Notes under the pieces: generated by a model
What the model was told of the DNA's origin: nothing
Databases searched by the model: none
What the model saw: only the letters and a program-made list of their open reading frames with translations
Source of the DNA: Galeruca laticollis
Lineage: Eukaryota; Arthropoda; Insecta; Coleoptera; Chrysomelidae
DNA length: 64,000 nucleotides
NCBI GenBank assembly: GCA_963921935.1
Contig: OY998179.1
Location: 26,595,114 to 26,659,113, forward strand
Reading direction: 5' to 3'
Position numbers and translations under genes: made by a program
Shown: one piece after another, positions 34,704-45,418 of the stretch
Numbering within the stretch: position 1 is the stretch's first letter
Layout: each line of letters begins with the position of its first letter

Positions 34704-34837
34704 ATAAATACTAGAATACTTATATTATGTACATTAAAACCATATCCATAAATGTATCTCCATACCAATTGTGTATTCTAGTCCTCTTGTTTGTTGAAGT
34801 CGCTCTGATCGACCCCTGAGCGCAAAGTGTCCCTGTT

Positions 34838-35045
34838 ATTAAAAGAAAAACAAACAAAAAATAGGAAAAAAAATATACAAAAAAAAATTAAAAATATATA
34901 CAAAAAAAATAATAAGAAAGGAGAAAAAAAATAAAAAAAAATTGAAAAAGAAAACAATTAAAAAAATAAATAAAAAAATAATAAAAAAAACGAAAAAAAA
35001 AATTTGAAAAAGAAAACAATTAAAAAAATTAAATAATAAAAAAAG
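34838..35045 (+). repeat. A-rich low-complexity tract
   Basis: About 210 bp of A-rich sequence with interspersed T, G and C. A block beginning TTGAAAAAGAAAACAATTAA occurs twice (near 34941 and 35003), so it grew partly by duplication. It probably belongs to the 3' end of the adjacent non-LTR fragment. Confidence 0.7.
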
Positions 35046-35205
35046 ATGTGTATTCTAAAATGTAGATAAAAAAAATGTATCATAGTAGAATAGGTATAAG
35101 ATTTAAGTTTAAAAAATATGTACATCCTTGAGCAAAATGTTAAGCTGGCGAATGGACATAGTATCCGCAGCCAAGGTAAACCAAATCACACACACACAAG
35201 TATAT

Positions 35206-37037
35206 TTTATAAGAATTTTAAAATTATCACAAACGGAAAATCATTTTAAGAAACCTACTGTGTTCACTAAACTGTTATATTACTGGCATCCATGTTAATA
35301 ATCAGACATAGATAAAATTTTAATAAAATCTCTGAAGATTAAAATATATTTCACTATTTCAAATAGTTTCATGTGAAAATAACATCGAGTATAAACCAAT
35401 TTAGAAGAAAACCACTAGTAATATCAAATATTACTGATAAAACTAATACTTTCAATTTTTTAACTTCTAAAATTATTAGAAAAACTTGATATAATTGGAG
35501 CACATGAAAAATTCACTGCCTTTATACCATATTAATCACAGTAAAATTTCTTTCGCATCAAAATTTTCTTACTGCCTGAAACTAATAGGCACTTCCACAG
35601 AAATCAAATTTAAGTTACAATAGTCGCATAATGAAATTTCAGAAATTTTCTAGCACATTTATTAAACACTTATAAATCTTTTATAAAACAATTTCATTGT
35701 ATTTTTATAAACATTGTATATCTGTTTTATAGTAGTTGCTATAGCGCTTATAAAATATATTATATAAACAAAATGTTTTATAAATTGTGCCAATTTGTTT
35801 TTGAATTTTTCGAATTTTGCTCCTGATTGATGTTTGTAATATAATATATTCTTCTTATTTATATTCATATATATTAATTCAATCACAAGGTAGGTAGGTG
35901 ACTTCTTGGTCTAGCCAAAAATAATTATTAAACATCAGATAGGCATATTATGAAATGTAACTTTTGTCATTCTGACGATGATAATAATATCGAAACAATT
36001 TTCCATTTTTTACAACTTTTACCATTTTTTGAATATGTTGTGGAATTATTAAGAAACAGTTAGTTTCATTAAAAAAGTAACTGTTCAAGCATACTAACAA
36101 TTTTACATAAATATATAATAAAGCAAATGACAATAATGCAATAGCATTACTAACTTCATTACTTGTACCTTGGTGAATAAAGAATTTGACCGGTCAATAT
36201 CAAAAAATTAACGCTTTTAATATTTTGTTAACACTAAGAAATACGTTTAAATATATTTGTAGTTCCAATTTCAAAGCTAGGTACACACATATATGTAAAT
36301 TTCTGAGAACTAATTGGTACTGTCTCTACATTGTATTTCTGCTTCTCTTCGATCATAATTAGAACAATTTATCTGGTAACTGATTTCATTATCTATGCAC
36401 TAGTGGCTACTTCTGTGATTCTACATTCGTGTTGTTTCACTGATTCGTTCTATGTGTTTACGAAGTTGTTAACATAGATCTTTTCAAAATTACACACAAC
36501 GAAAAGTATCAATGAATATTTCATAAACAGCAAACCGTTCATTAAATTGTTTCATGATATGAAATGATTCTGCCATGCAGAAAAATAACGAAATGGGCAC
36601 CTGCACCCAGTAGTTAATCAAACAAATGGAGTAAACTACGTAAATGGAGTTAAAGACCAGTATCTCGACAACAACAAAGAAACTTGGCAGGGGTGTAGTC
36701 TATAACCAATATATATTTTTGGATTTTAGTTTGAAAAAACATAGACACAAGAAGCGAAAAGCCTGCAAAGTACACGAGTATGCACACGGCAAAAGGAGAA
36801 AGAAGAATTTGCAAAAATGTATTAGGGCTATTATTAATGATTTATACATTCCCTACGATAAGCCTTGATAATGCCAGTAACCACAGGAGGCCAAATGTAT
36901 AACTTATTAACGTTAGAGTATTCGTTCATAACAATTAGTGAAACTAACTAGTTATACATCAGAACCTGTAGAATATACTTGGATTAAAATGTAAAGACGT
37001 CGCAATAGTTATTTGGATCAGTAGTCTGGAAATAGTA
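35206..37037. other. AT-rich stretch without a recognised gene
   Basis: Short frames at 35662-35886, 35948-36133 and 36644-36868 show no family resemblance. The last is Lys/Arg-rich (KKHRHKKRKACK), which looks nuclear-like but may be chance. I see no RNA gene. Confidence 0.4.
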
Positions 37038-37165
37038 TATTGCGTAACGAGTGCGGAAAGTGACATTTTTCCCACGAGTGGGAAGTATTGTCTCACGAGG
37101 CGCAAGCCGAGTGAGATATCCCACGAGTGTGAAAAATAACTTTCGCACTAGTTATGTACATTATT
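37038..37165. repeat. Nested inverted repeat with CACGAGGCGCAAGCCGAGTG core
   Basis: The outer arms, TAACGAGTGCGGAAAGTGAC (about 37041) and the complement of TAACTAGTGCGAAAGTTATT (to about 37156), pair imperfectly. Inside is a compact hairpin, TCTCAC-GA-GGC-GCAA-GCC-GA-GTGAGA (37091-37116). A related shorter stem, TTTTGCGAGTG...CACTCGCAAAA, lies at 39726-39800. It is probably a MITE or fold-back repeat; no coding is present. Confidence 0.65.
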
Positions 37166-37701
37166 TTACTACGACCACGCGATATACTTTTACCGAATCA
37201 GGCATGTACAATCTTGCGTTTTTATGTAGATGTGAGAGGTTTTATATATGTGTATTTGTAATTACTTTATATAGTTTTAATTACTTACCTTTAAAAGTGG
37301 CCCAGAAAATAGTGATTTTTATGCGATGAAAAAGGGTGTCTTCATAAAAAAGCTAGATTAAATATTGGTACGCAAATTATTACGAATATTTATTTTAACA
37401 ACTAACAACAATTGGAAACAGAACATCAGAAATAAAACTGTTTTTGTTACATAAATATTACGACTCAGAACTAATTATTTATTTGAATCACTGTAAAAAA
37501 TAAAAATAAAAATTATTATTAGTGCAATTTGTGAATTGCAATGGTGTATGTGCAAGATTATTTTCGATATTTTCTCGGATGTTACTGGTAATTGTATTCG
37601 AAGTTGAGGGATGCTGATTAATATTTTCTAATATCGCTGATTATGCAGTATCTTTGGATTCTCCTTGCACAGCGTCTACAATTTTGGATGCAACATTTAT
37701 T
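37166..37701. other. 3' flank of the Crypton gene
   Basis: AT-rich. An out-of-frame continuation of the recombinase, RINVASKIVDAVQGES, can be read on the minus strand at 37641-37700 just past its TAG. No terminal inverted repeat is seen, as expected for a Crypton. No other feature. Confidence 0.4.
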
Positions 37702-38656
37702 CTATGTAGTCGAGTCGTGTATATATCCCTCAGCGACAGTAGAGGATTTCCATCTTCCATGTCTTTTAAGAGTTGTAATATCTCCTCCTGCATCTACCAA
37801 TATTGTGGCGGATGATCTTCTAAGACAATGACTTGTGTAGGTTTTTGCATTGTCAAGTTTTGAAAATTTGGTAACTACAGTAGGTACAGAACCTATTTTG
37901 TTTATACCTACAACTTGTTTGGTACATTTTTTGTTTTGGTAGCTGAGAAAAAATCTTTTCTCATGTGTTGCAGGTCTTAAATCAGCGTATTTTTTATATT
38001 TTTCATAAAATATATCTGATACATTAAATTTCCCGTCAATTTTATTTTTTGTATTGTAAATTTTAATTATCGCTGCAGAACCTAGATCTTCAATATCATC
38101 TACACTAATGTTTACTAGTTCTTGTTCGCGGCATGTTCCACTAATTCCAAAGAGTAGGACTACCTAAAAATGAATATAACACTTATTAGTAAAACACGTG
38201 AGCAATACACAACTTTTTTAAACTCACCTTAATGAATAAAAACTGATCGTCAGTAGCTTGTGTTATGAAATCGTTTATTTGCAAGGTGGTTAAGATAGAC
38301 GATTTCTTTGGTTTATAACCATCATTCTTTCTTTTTAAAATTGCCGTTCTTTCTAGATATTTAGCAATATATACATTGTGGTTTATATATAAAGTAGTAC
38401 GCAGCATAGAATATATTGACCACAATGTATTTGGCCGTACTTTTTTGGATAATTCATCCATATATGCAAGTAGTACATTTTCTGAAAATGAACTTTTGAT
38501 ATCTTTACCTTTTTTCCAGTTTATAAATTCTTCATATGCACGTTCATATCTGGCTCGTGATTTTGTAGGTAGGATTTTTAAGCATGTTATTTTTGCTGCT
38601 TCGACAATTTCTGGCGGAGTGCATTCACTATCGCTCTTACTGTCGTCCGTATCCAT
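37702..38656 (-). CDS. Crypton-type tyrosine recombinase, one intron
   Basis: Exon 1 is 38228-38656 (143 codons, MDTDDSKSDSECTPPEIVEA) and exon 2 is 37702-38163 (153 codons plus TAG), joined across a 64-bp intron GTGAGT...TTTTAG in phase 0. Together they give 296 residues with no stop. The N-terminal half is the SAM-like core-binding domain (PNTLWSIYSMLRTTLYINHN). The C-terminal half carries the tyrosine recombinase residues: Arg in GISGTCREQELVNISV, HCLRR in YTSHCLRRSSATILVDAGGD, His in LKRHGRW, and the nucleophile Tyr in VAEGYIHDS. The enzyme would cut and religate DNA through a 3'-phosphotyrosine, inserting a circular element. The TAG comes 5 codons after Tyr; a one-base shift would add about 20 residues seen in another frame. 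This is the most intact gene in the window. Confidence 0.8.
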
Positions 38657-38933
38657 AGTTTTTTTAGGTTTCTATCAAATATTGTACAGCTGTACGAATA
38701 TAATCAACAAATAATTTTAATATAATCACTGTAAAAAAAACTTTTGTTACTTTACTTTACATGAATTGTTCGACGCCTACTTTTTCAAAAAAATTATTAG
38801 CACGACGGTTAAGGATTCATTGTTCAAACTATGCTCCAAATAATAGAAAACGGATATTTTTTGTTTTGTCCAAGAAATGTCGATGTAAACACACTTTATT
38901 TTTAAGAATAAATAAGCTATTGTGTATATTTTC
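38657..38933. other. 5' flank of the Crypton gene
   Basis: AT-rich sequence upstream of the recombinase start and before the MITE. No recognised feature; a promoter would lie here but no clear motif stands out. Confidence 0.3.
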
Positions 38934-38936
38934 TTA

Positions 38937-39352
38937 AGGCCGCTTGACATGGAGCAATACTACCTGCAATACAATGCAAGACGCAATATTTCTTGATCAC
39001 AGGCATGCGCAGATGAAGCTCGGAATTGCAGCTTTATCGGTTTGGTGTCATTTATATTGCATGCAAGTTGCAATTCTAGGGAGAAATCTAGTTACTTTTG
39101 GTTTAACAACCAATCAAATGTCAGTCAAATCGTATGATAACAAAATACTGACGACGGGTCCGTTTTCTGTGAACTTGATTGACTATAGCACTTTTTTTTT
39201 GTATACGTAACCTTCTTGTTGATTCGTTATTTTTGTTAATGCCATTTTTTTTCAAGTTTTTTATTTGCCTTGCATAATGTCAAACAACGTGCAAGATTCA
39301 TCACATGCAATATTTTGACCTTGCAATAAATTGCATGCATGTCAAGCGGCCT
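38937..39352. mobile_element. MITE, 416 bp, TSD TTA
   Basis: The inverted ends are AGGCCGCTTGACATG at 38937 and its complement ending at 39352, flanked by TTA on both sides (38934-38936 and 39353-39355). The 3-bp TTA target suits a PIF/Harbinger-type MITE. GCAATA/GCAAT words recur inside both ends. The 88-codon plus frame at 38944-39210 begins in the TIR and is not a gene. Confidence 0.85.
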
Positions 39353-39390
39353 TTAGCGCTATAAGTATCTTTGATAAGAAAACAACTTAA

Positions 39391-39470
39391 CAGCGATGGA
39401 ATGGTCGAGCGGGCTAATCGTCCGTACACTCGATTTCTGACAAACAGTAAGGTGGTTCGAACGGAGTCGG
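39391..39470 (+). repeat. tRNA-like SINE head (A and B boxes)
   Basis: TGGTCGAGCGG at 39402-39412 matches the Pol III A box, and GGTTCGAACGG at 39454-39464 is close to the B box, 41 nt apart, as in a tRNA gene. The full cloverleaf does not close, so this is more likely the head of a tRNA-derived SINE or a tRNA pseudogene than a working tRNA. The 3' limit is unknown. Confidence 0.5.
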
Positions 39471-40232
39471 TGTTTTTTTTTTAATTTTAAATGAAATAAA
39501 TAAATTATATTATATGGACAAATCAACTTGGGAAATATGCATTTGACATATACATAAATTTGCGGGGTAAATAGACTAGCATTTCAACATTCAATTTGAC
39601 AGCTTTTTAATCCGTACACGTATGGATAAGTTTTTTTCCGTACGCGTATGAATAAAGGCCACTTTCCATAGAACTAGACAGTGCGATATATGTCACTTTC
39701 CTATGTGCTCGTAGGAAAATAATATTTTGCGAGTGTGAGTTGCATTACGTAGCCCTGGCGTTAGCCGAGACGGAGCAACACGAGCACTCGCAAAAACATT
39801 TTTGGGCTTGTGATCCACAAAATTTTTCATGCCAACAAATTTAAATCATTTTTTAAAAGAAAAAAAATTAACGAAATATTTCCCTTTTATGTCAAACTCG
39901 TTGACAATTAGAAAATTAAGAATGAAAGCTTTCGCTCCACTTCTAGTGAATTTTTAACAAATGACACTTTTGTAAGTATTAGGCCGGGAATTTGATGTTC
40001 CCAGCTGATTTTGAATTTTGCAAAACCGCCGATAACGGTTGGCGGCATAATTTCCACATAATATTATGTGACCAGCATTTAAAACTTCTTCACCTTCATA
40101 AACACTTCTGGAAGTGTTCGTGCCTTCAAGATACCCCAGGTATTCTACTCAGTCCTGCCATTTGGACCTAAAAAAGGTAATATTAGAATCCTGTAGAATA
40201 ATAATGTTGATTGAACTATTCACATATAATAT
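39471..40232. other. Spacer with small repeats
   Basis: Two copies of CCGTAC(A/G)CGTATG(G/A)ATAA lie at about 39612 and 39639. A stem TTTTGCGAGTG...CACTCGCAAAA lies at 39726-39800. No gene is recognised. Confidence 0.4.
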
Positions 40233-40613
40233 TGTAATGTTTTTCCTATTATTTTAAAACAGTTTATCTTGACGGGTGGGATAAATTAATACACACGGTA
40301 AATTCACTTACTTAATTTATTTATTCACTAACTTATATTATATACACAGTATATGCGCTTAAACTAATTTATATAAACACTTCACTACTATTTACTTGAT
40401 TATTTCACGAGATCATTTTATTAACTGACTCTACGGCAAGTATGTAGTCTCTTTATATACTAGTCGGCCTTCTGGAATACTCTTTTTTCGGGATATTTCT
40501 CGAATGCCGGCTCAGTCCTTAAAAGATCTTTCGAAAACATGTCTATAAAAAACGGTCAAAAAAAATCCCAATAGACCTTCCCAGAATTCGGCGCGCTCGC
40601 CATTTTTTTAACA
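40233..40613 (-). repeat. Solo LTR-like repeat, copy 2
   Basis: A 381-bp unit from TGTAATG to TTTAACA, so it has TG...CA-type ends on either strand. GACGGGTGGGATAAATTAAT lies 41 bp in. It is similar throughout to 28486-28899. The end at 53143-53186 of the gypsy fragment matches its start in inverted orientation, giving minus orientation here. No flanking duplication or internal region is seen. Confidence 0.6.
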
Positions 40614-41004
40614 CCGTTGACTTAAGGTTACAGGACCGTACTTAGTATCTACTTCGGTGTGCGAGTTCGTAAGAATATGCACACACAAGTGATTCTGCAA
40701 TCTCGGATAACTTTCACTGAATTGAAACGAATGATGGTACGTACCTACGACCTTTACAAAAATTGGTAATATATACACAGTAACACACTCATTCACTATA
40801 AAAGTCTGAAAAGTTTTTACATTTAGTGTAAAATTAAATTTTAATAATACATATACACACAACCAATACAACATAATGATCTAATGTCAATATTTATAGC
40901 TCTATGACTGCCCACCTTGGCGCTGAATTCTTATTTTCAGATGCCTATTGGCAAACATTTTTATGTTTTTTTTTGTTTCATTACATTTACAAATAAAAAA
41001 ACTA
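40614..41004. other. No recognised feature
   Basis: AT-rich. The minus frame at 40608-40874 begins near the LTR edge and resembles nothing known. Confidence 0.35.
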
Positions 41005-41345
41005 ACTTATCCGCACTTATACTCTCGAGAGTCTGTATCGTCCTAACTAACCGAAATTTCTTAAAAAATTACCAAAAATGGAGAATATCTCGATTTATGG
41101 GACCTATTGTACTGACGCTGGTCAGCTGAAAATCAATAGGATTCATCTGTGAAACGCCCTGAACAATATCCAATGATAACATTGGTCACTTATATACACT
41201 CCGGAGGCTGTATCGTGCTAACAAACCGAAATCTCTCAAAAATGACCAAAAATGTGGTACTTCACGTACCATAGCACCCGTTGTACCCGCTCTGGTGAGC
41301 TGACAATCAATAAGATTCATCTGTCTTTTTGCTGTATTCTTTTTA
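41005..41345 (+). repeat. Imperfect tandem duplication, about 175 bp unit
   Basis: Two units share, in order, a TGTATCGT(C/G)CTAAC phrase, AACCGAAAT(T/C)TCT, CCAAAAATG and CAAT(A/-)(A/G)GATTCATCTGT (41035-41145 and 41208-41322). The phrase CACTCCGGAG...GTATCGTGCTAACAA recurs alone at 48087-48114, beyond Harbinger-2. No coding is evident. Confidence 0.55.
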
Positions 41346-41756
41346 CCAGGTTTAACTGAGATTAACTGAGTCACTCAGTTGTTCTCAGTAAATCAGGAAA
41401 AAGTATACGTTCTTTTAATATGGCTAAAGTTGCGTACAAAGTGAGACTACCTAAGAAAATTTCTTCCCCCCTTACCCTAACTGAGCTAGCTTTTCATAAA
41501 ACTTAGAAGTGAGTCGTTAGTGAGTTTTTGCGATCTGTAGCGGATATTTGTAGATGTTCCATCATGAAACATGTCACATCTGTTTTAAAAGTGTGGTTAA
41601 TGTTCTATCAAATAAGAATTGCATCCTATTCTAGATTCTGGTGGTTTATCCGCATTTTGTAAAATGGAAAATAAAAATGTAATATCTACACATTCCTATA
41701 ATATAGTATTCGATAATCGTAACAATTGCATTAGAAACTAAAAAGATGAAATCCTA
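41346..41756. other. 5' flank of Harbinger-2, ends not found
   Basis: No gene. Several ACTGAG words occur at 41350-41500. I could not find a terminal repeat pairing with the region near 47800-48060. Confidence 0.3.
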
Positions 41757-42715
41757 GTGCAAAGAATAAAAGGTGATTATTTGTTTCGACTCCTTTTGTG
41801 TATTTACTTATTTACTATAAATGTTTTATCTTTTGTTAAATCTTTGTGTTATCCAGATAATGAACTTATGTTCTTTCCCGGCCATGATGTTGAAAAAGTG
41901 TTTGGTAGTGTATCTGAATTTCCACATGATAAACAAGAATTATTGCAAGATATGAGTAATGATGATACTAAATTAAAATCTCAACAGGATGAAATAGAAA
42001 ATAGAGAATTGGACAACGAAAATTGTAAAGTAGAAAATATTGGTATGGAAGTCATTCCAAAGCGATTGTGGACCTATGAAGAAACAGTAGCTTTAATTTC
42101 AGCTGTAGAGTCACAAAGATCATCTGCATCATCCAACTAAGAGAAGACATGTTTGGAAAAATATAAGTATTATTTTATTAAGTCAAAACATATCATTTCC
42201 AGCAGATAATTGTGAGAAAAAGTGGCTAAATCTAGTCAAAACTTATAAAAATGTGAAAGACAATAAAACCAAAACTGGAAGAGGACCTATGCGCTTTCTT
42301 TTCTTTGATTGTATAGATGAAATACTGGGATCAGCTCCAAATATTTGTTACCCATATTCCCTCAATGTATCTAGTGAACCAAATGAACAAACTCAATCGC
42401 AGTTTCTTGAAAACAACACAGAGTTTGAACGACAGCCCGCAGCTATCAAGGAATTTCCATTTCCAAGTGCAGAACAAAGTAGTGGAAGTGACATATCAAA
42501 TAATACCGAACAAAATAGGAGCCGACCAACGAAGAAAAAGAAAACGAATTTGATGAAATTAAGAGAAGAAATTGAAGATTTAAAAAAGAAGTAAGAAGAA
42601 AAAATGGATTTAGAGGAAAATAAGTTACATTTATTAGAAAAAAAATTGAAACAAGACGAAAGAAAAGTTGCAACACTGGAAAGAATTGCTGGGATAACCT
42701 CAAACGAACTTTAAT
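41757..42715 (+). pseudogene. Harbinger-2 Myb/SANT-like accessory protein
   Basis: The plus frame 41757-42140 contains the start of a trihelix Myb-like domain, RLWTYEETVALISAVESQR, after an acidic linker. It ends at 42140 with SASSN and a TAA. The rest of the domain follows in another frame: CEKKWLNLVKTYKNVKDNKT and GRGPMRFLFFDCIDEILGS (42207-42330). After a Gln/Ser-rich spacer comes a basic segment (RPTKKKKTNLMKLREEIEDL) and, past a TAA at 42591, a coiled-coil tail KKLKQDERKVATLERIAGI ending near 42713. In Harbingers this protein helps the transposase enter the nucleus and bind DNA. The first 40 codons of the frame, before CYPDNEL, are probably not native. Confidence 0.7.
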
Positions 42716-43559
42716 TCACATATATTTTTTTAAATAACATTTAAAAAGAAATGTAATAGGAAAATAATTAATGTATATAAACCTATTCGATACCTATGGT
42801 TCTATTTATTTTGTTGTAAATTAATAAAAGTTTTTGTTTCCTCATTTTAATTTACATTTGTTTATTTGATGGCAGTGAATAAATTTGAGAAAGGTTATTA
42901 AAAATGTAAATGTACCAGAAAAGTGTTTATTGAAACTAAATGTCATCCTCTTCTATGTACAGTTCAATATCATCTACAGTTTCAACATAATCTATGCATA
43001 TATTATGCAGAACGCAAGCAGCAATAACTGCTTTCACCACAAATTTAGTATCCCTATTATCAAAATGCCGAAGTCTACGAAATGTACCTTTGAGCAGTGC
43101 AAAAGCATTTTCAATTAGAACTCTAGTTACAGAATGTCTCTAATTGAACATATATATTTTTAATGACCGTTAATACCCAATTTTCATGGGTTTCGGTCAG
43201 AAATAAAATCACTTGCTTATAGTGGTAACGTTTTGGTCTATTTTATTCAAACCATTTTCAAACCTTACTAAAAATTTTGAAAACACAATACATTTATTTT
43301 ATTAATACATATAGTTGAAATATATTTCTTTAAAACTTACTTTTTGATTATGCCTCCGTAGAGGCTTGTCTACTACTCTTCAGTAGTATTTCTTAAATTA
43401 AAAAAAGACAATTATTACACATAAAAACAAACAATATAAACAATGAACTATGTTAAAGATAGTTGACATGTATATTACAAAGTGTCCTAATCAAATTAAA
43501 ATTAGAACTAGAGACCTATTTTTTAATTTTTTAATAACTAGGTAAGGTGTAGATATTCG

Positions 43560-44602
43560 TTAATAATAGTAAGTTCGTATATATACAACTTAAGTTGTCT
43601 ATGTCAGTTCTGAAATTGACTGAGTCAGGATTCTTCTTAATATTTATCATTTCTTTTATTAATCTTTTACTATTATTTTTTTCTGTAGTTATTATTTCTA
43701 CGTTGTTGAAATTAAAAGAGTGATTTTCATCAAGTGAATGTTTTGATAGTGCAGTACATTCATTGTTATTTCGAACTGATTGCTGGTGTTGTTGAATTCT
43801 CTTATCTAAATATTGGCTAGTTTGACCTATGTAAGTACCATTGCAGTCAGAGCAATTTATTTTATATATTGAGTTTATTGTGTTCTTATAATCTGGTTTG
43901 AGTCTAGAAAAAAGTTTATTTTCTGTAATGTTATTTGGTTTATCTGCAAATTTAATATTAAATGGGGTTAGGCATTTTTTAATGGTTTATTTATATCGGG
44001 AATGTACGGAAGTGAAATATATTTTGATGGATTACTTTGACTATTTAATTTTAATTTGTTGTAACAGTTGTCAATTCTCTGTTTAATAATGGGCTCATAA
44101 AAATGTTAAGGATAGTTATTTATATCCAAGGTATTTTTGATTTTCTTAATATTATTAGGTCTGTGTTTTGGATGTGATAGTTGTACCGCTCTATCAGTGA
44201 GGGCAGTGACAACACTCTTCTTGTATTTTGTGGGAGCGTATGAATTATGGTTTAAATATCGTTAAGACCATACATTTTTTGTGAACCAATTTGTAAATAT
44301 TCGACCATTGTTGTCATATTCTATATTCATATCTAAAAAATTAATTGAACGATTTTTGTCCATTTCTATGGTGAATTGAAATTTCTTATTGAAGCTGTTA
44401 AAGCGTTTTAGAATATTTTCAGTCTGGTCAATGGGTACACAAAGGATACAGTCGTCGACGTATCTTTTGAAAAAGATTGGTTTTTCTGGTAACTCTGCTA
44501 AAACATTGGATTCTAAATATTCAAGTACTAAGTTTGCAATCGGAGCAGAAATTGGAGATCCCATTGCTGTTCCAAAAATTTGTTTGTAGAAATCGTCACT
44601 AG
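43560..44602 (-). pseudogene. PLE 1, left copy: RT 3' half plus GIY-YIG
   Basis: From the dimer centre the minus strand reads DDFYKQIFGTAMGSPISAPI, then FFKRYVDDCILCVP, the catalytic YVDD box, and FLDMNIEY, ending in a TAA near 44264. Further down, in several frames, come HPKHRPNNIKKIKN and the GIY-YIG block DCNGTYIGQTSQYLDKRIQQH (about 43750-43860), then RLIKEMINIKKNPDSVNFRT to about 43600. The ORF called from 44741 includes about 26 antisense codons from the right copy, so that Met is not native. The endonuclease would nick target DNA to prime reverse transcription. Confidence 0.8.
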
Positions 44603-44829
44603 ACGTTGTATCTTTATACACAAACATTCCTACGGATCTTGGAATCGAATGTAGTAAAAACAAATGGAATATAATCAAGAACTTCACACCGTTAGACTTA
44701 GATGCGTTCTGCGAGGCGGTTGACTTGTGTTTGAATTCCACCTATTTTCAATTTGGTGACGATTTCTACAAACAAATTTTTGGAACAGCAATGGGATCTC
44801 CAATTTCTGCTCCGATTGCAAACTTAGTA

Positions 44830-45418
44830 TTTTTTTTTTATTTGTGTGGGACTTTCACCTCACTAAACCTCCCTCCTCCTTGTACCTTGGGATGAAACAT
44901 ACGCTGGGAGGACAGCAAGCTGTCATTACTTCAGCGTACCAACCCACTTAGTTTCATTACCATGAGCTACCCTATCCCTGACTTTCTCTATCCTCAGGCT
45001 CCTTTCTTTTCATAATTTTCACGATATAGCTTGTGATTTTCTTCCATTTCTCAGGACATTCCACCATCTCCTGAATAATACCCTCAACCTCAGGTATATT
45101 GCCAATTTCGCTGGTGATTTCCCTGCGCTCCGCCTCCCATCTCACACACTCATACAGGACATGTCCCGGGTCGTCCCTCTTATCGCAAATTGCGCATAGA
45201 TCGCTGTCCGTCTTTTGGATCCTATGGGTGAAAGTTCCGAACGAGCCATGTCCTGATAGAAATTGTGTGACATAGTAAGACGTGGTTTTGTGTTTACACG
45301 TTACCCAGCTTTTTATATCCCTGATTAGCGTCTTAGTCCATTGTGCCTTAGACGTCAAGTTGTCCCACCTGTCCTGCCATTTACGGTAGGTGCTTTCCCT
45401 CGCCATTCTCCTATTATC
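44830..45418 (-). mobile_element. 5'-truncated R1-like non-LTR fragment with 162-bp target duplication
   Basis: On the minus strand the insert ends in a short A-rich tail (poly-T at 44830-44839 on plus). It is flanked by direct repeats 44668-44829 and 45419-45580, 162 bp each with a single difference (C/T at 44709/45460). These repeats are PLE RT sequence, so the insert created a very long target-site duplication. Confidence 0.8.
44972..45406 (-). pseudogene. R1-like ORF2, C-terminal fragment
   Basis: The 144-codon frame opens MARESTYRKWQDRWDNLTSK, then WTKTLIRDIKSWV and TSYYVTQFLSGHGSFGTFTH. It carries the CxxC...H...C cluster of R1/I-type elements in CAICDKRDDPGHVLYEC, then WEAERREI. It ends EPEDRESQG and TAG, followed by a 3' untranslated part of about 140 bp and a short A-rich tail. 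No RT motif is retained. The frame itself has no stop and the GC content is higher than the PLE around it, so the insertion may be fairly recent. Confidence 0.75.

Noticed and set aside
37051..37329. 92-codon plus-strand ORF
   Set aside because: It starts inside the inverted repeat and shows no family resemblance.
39391..39470. A functional tRNA gene
   Set aside because: The Pol III boxes are present but the acceptor and anticodon stems do not pair.
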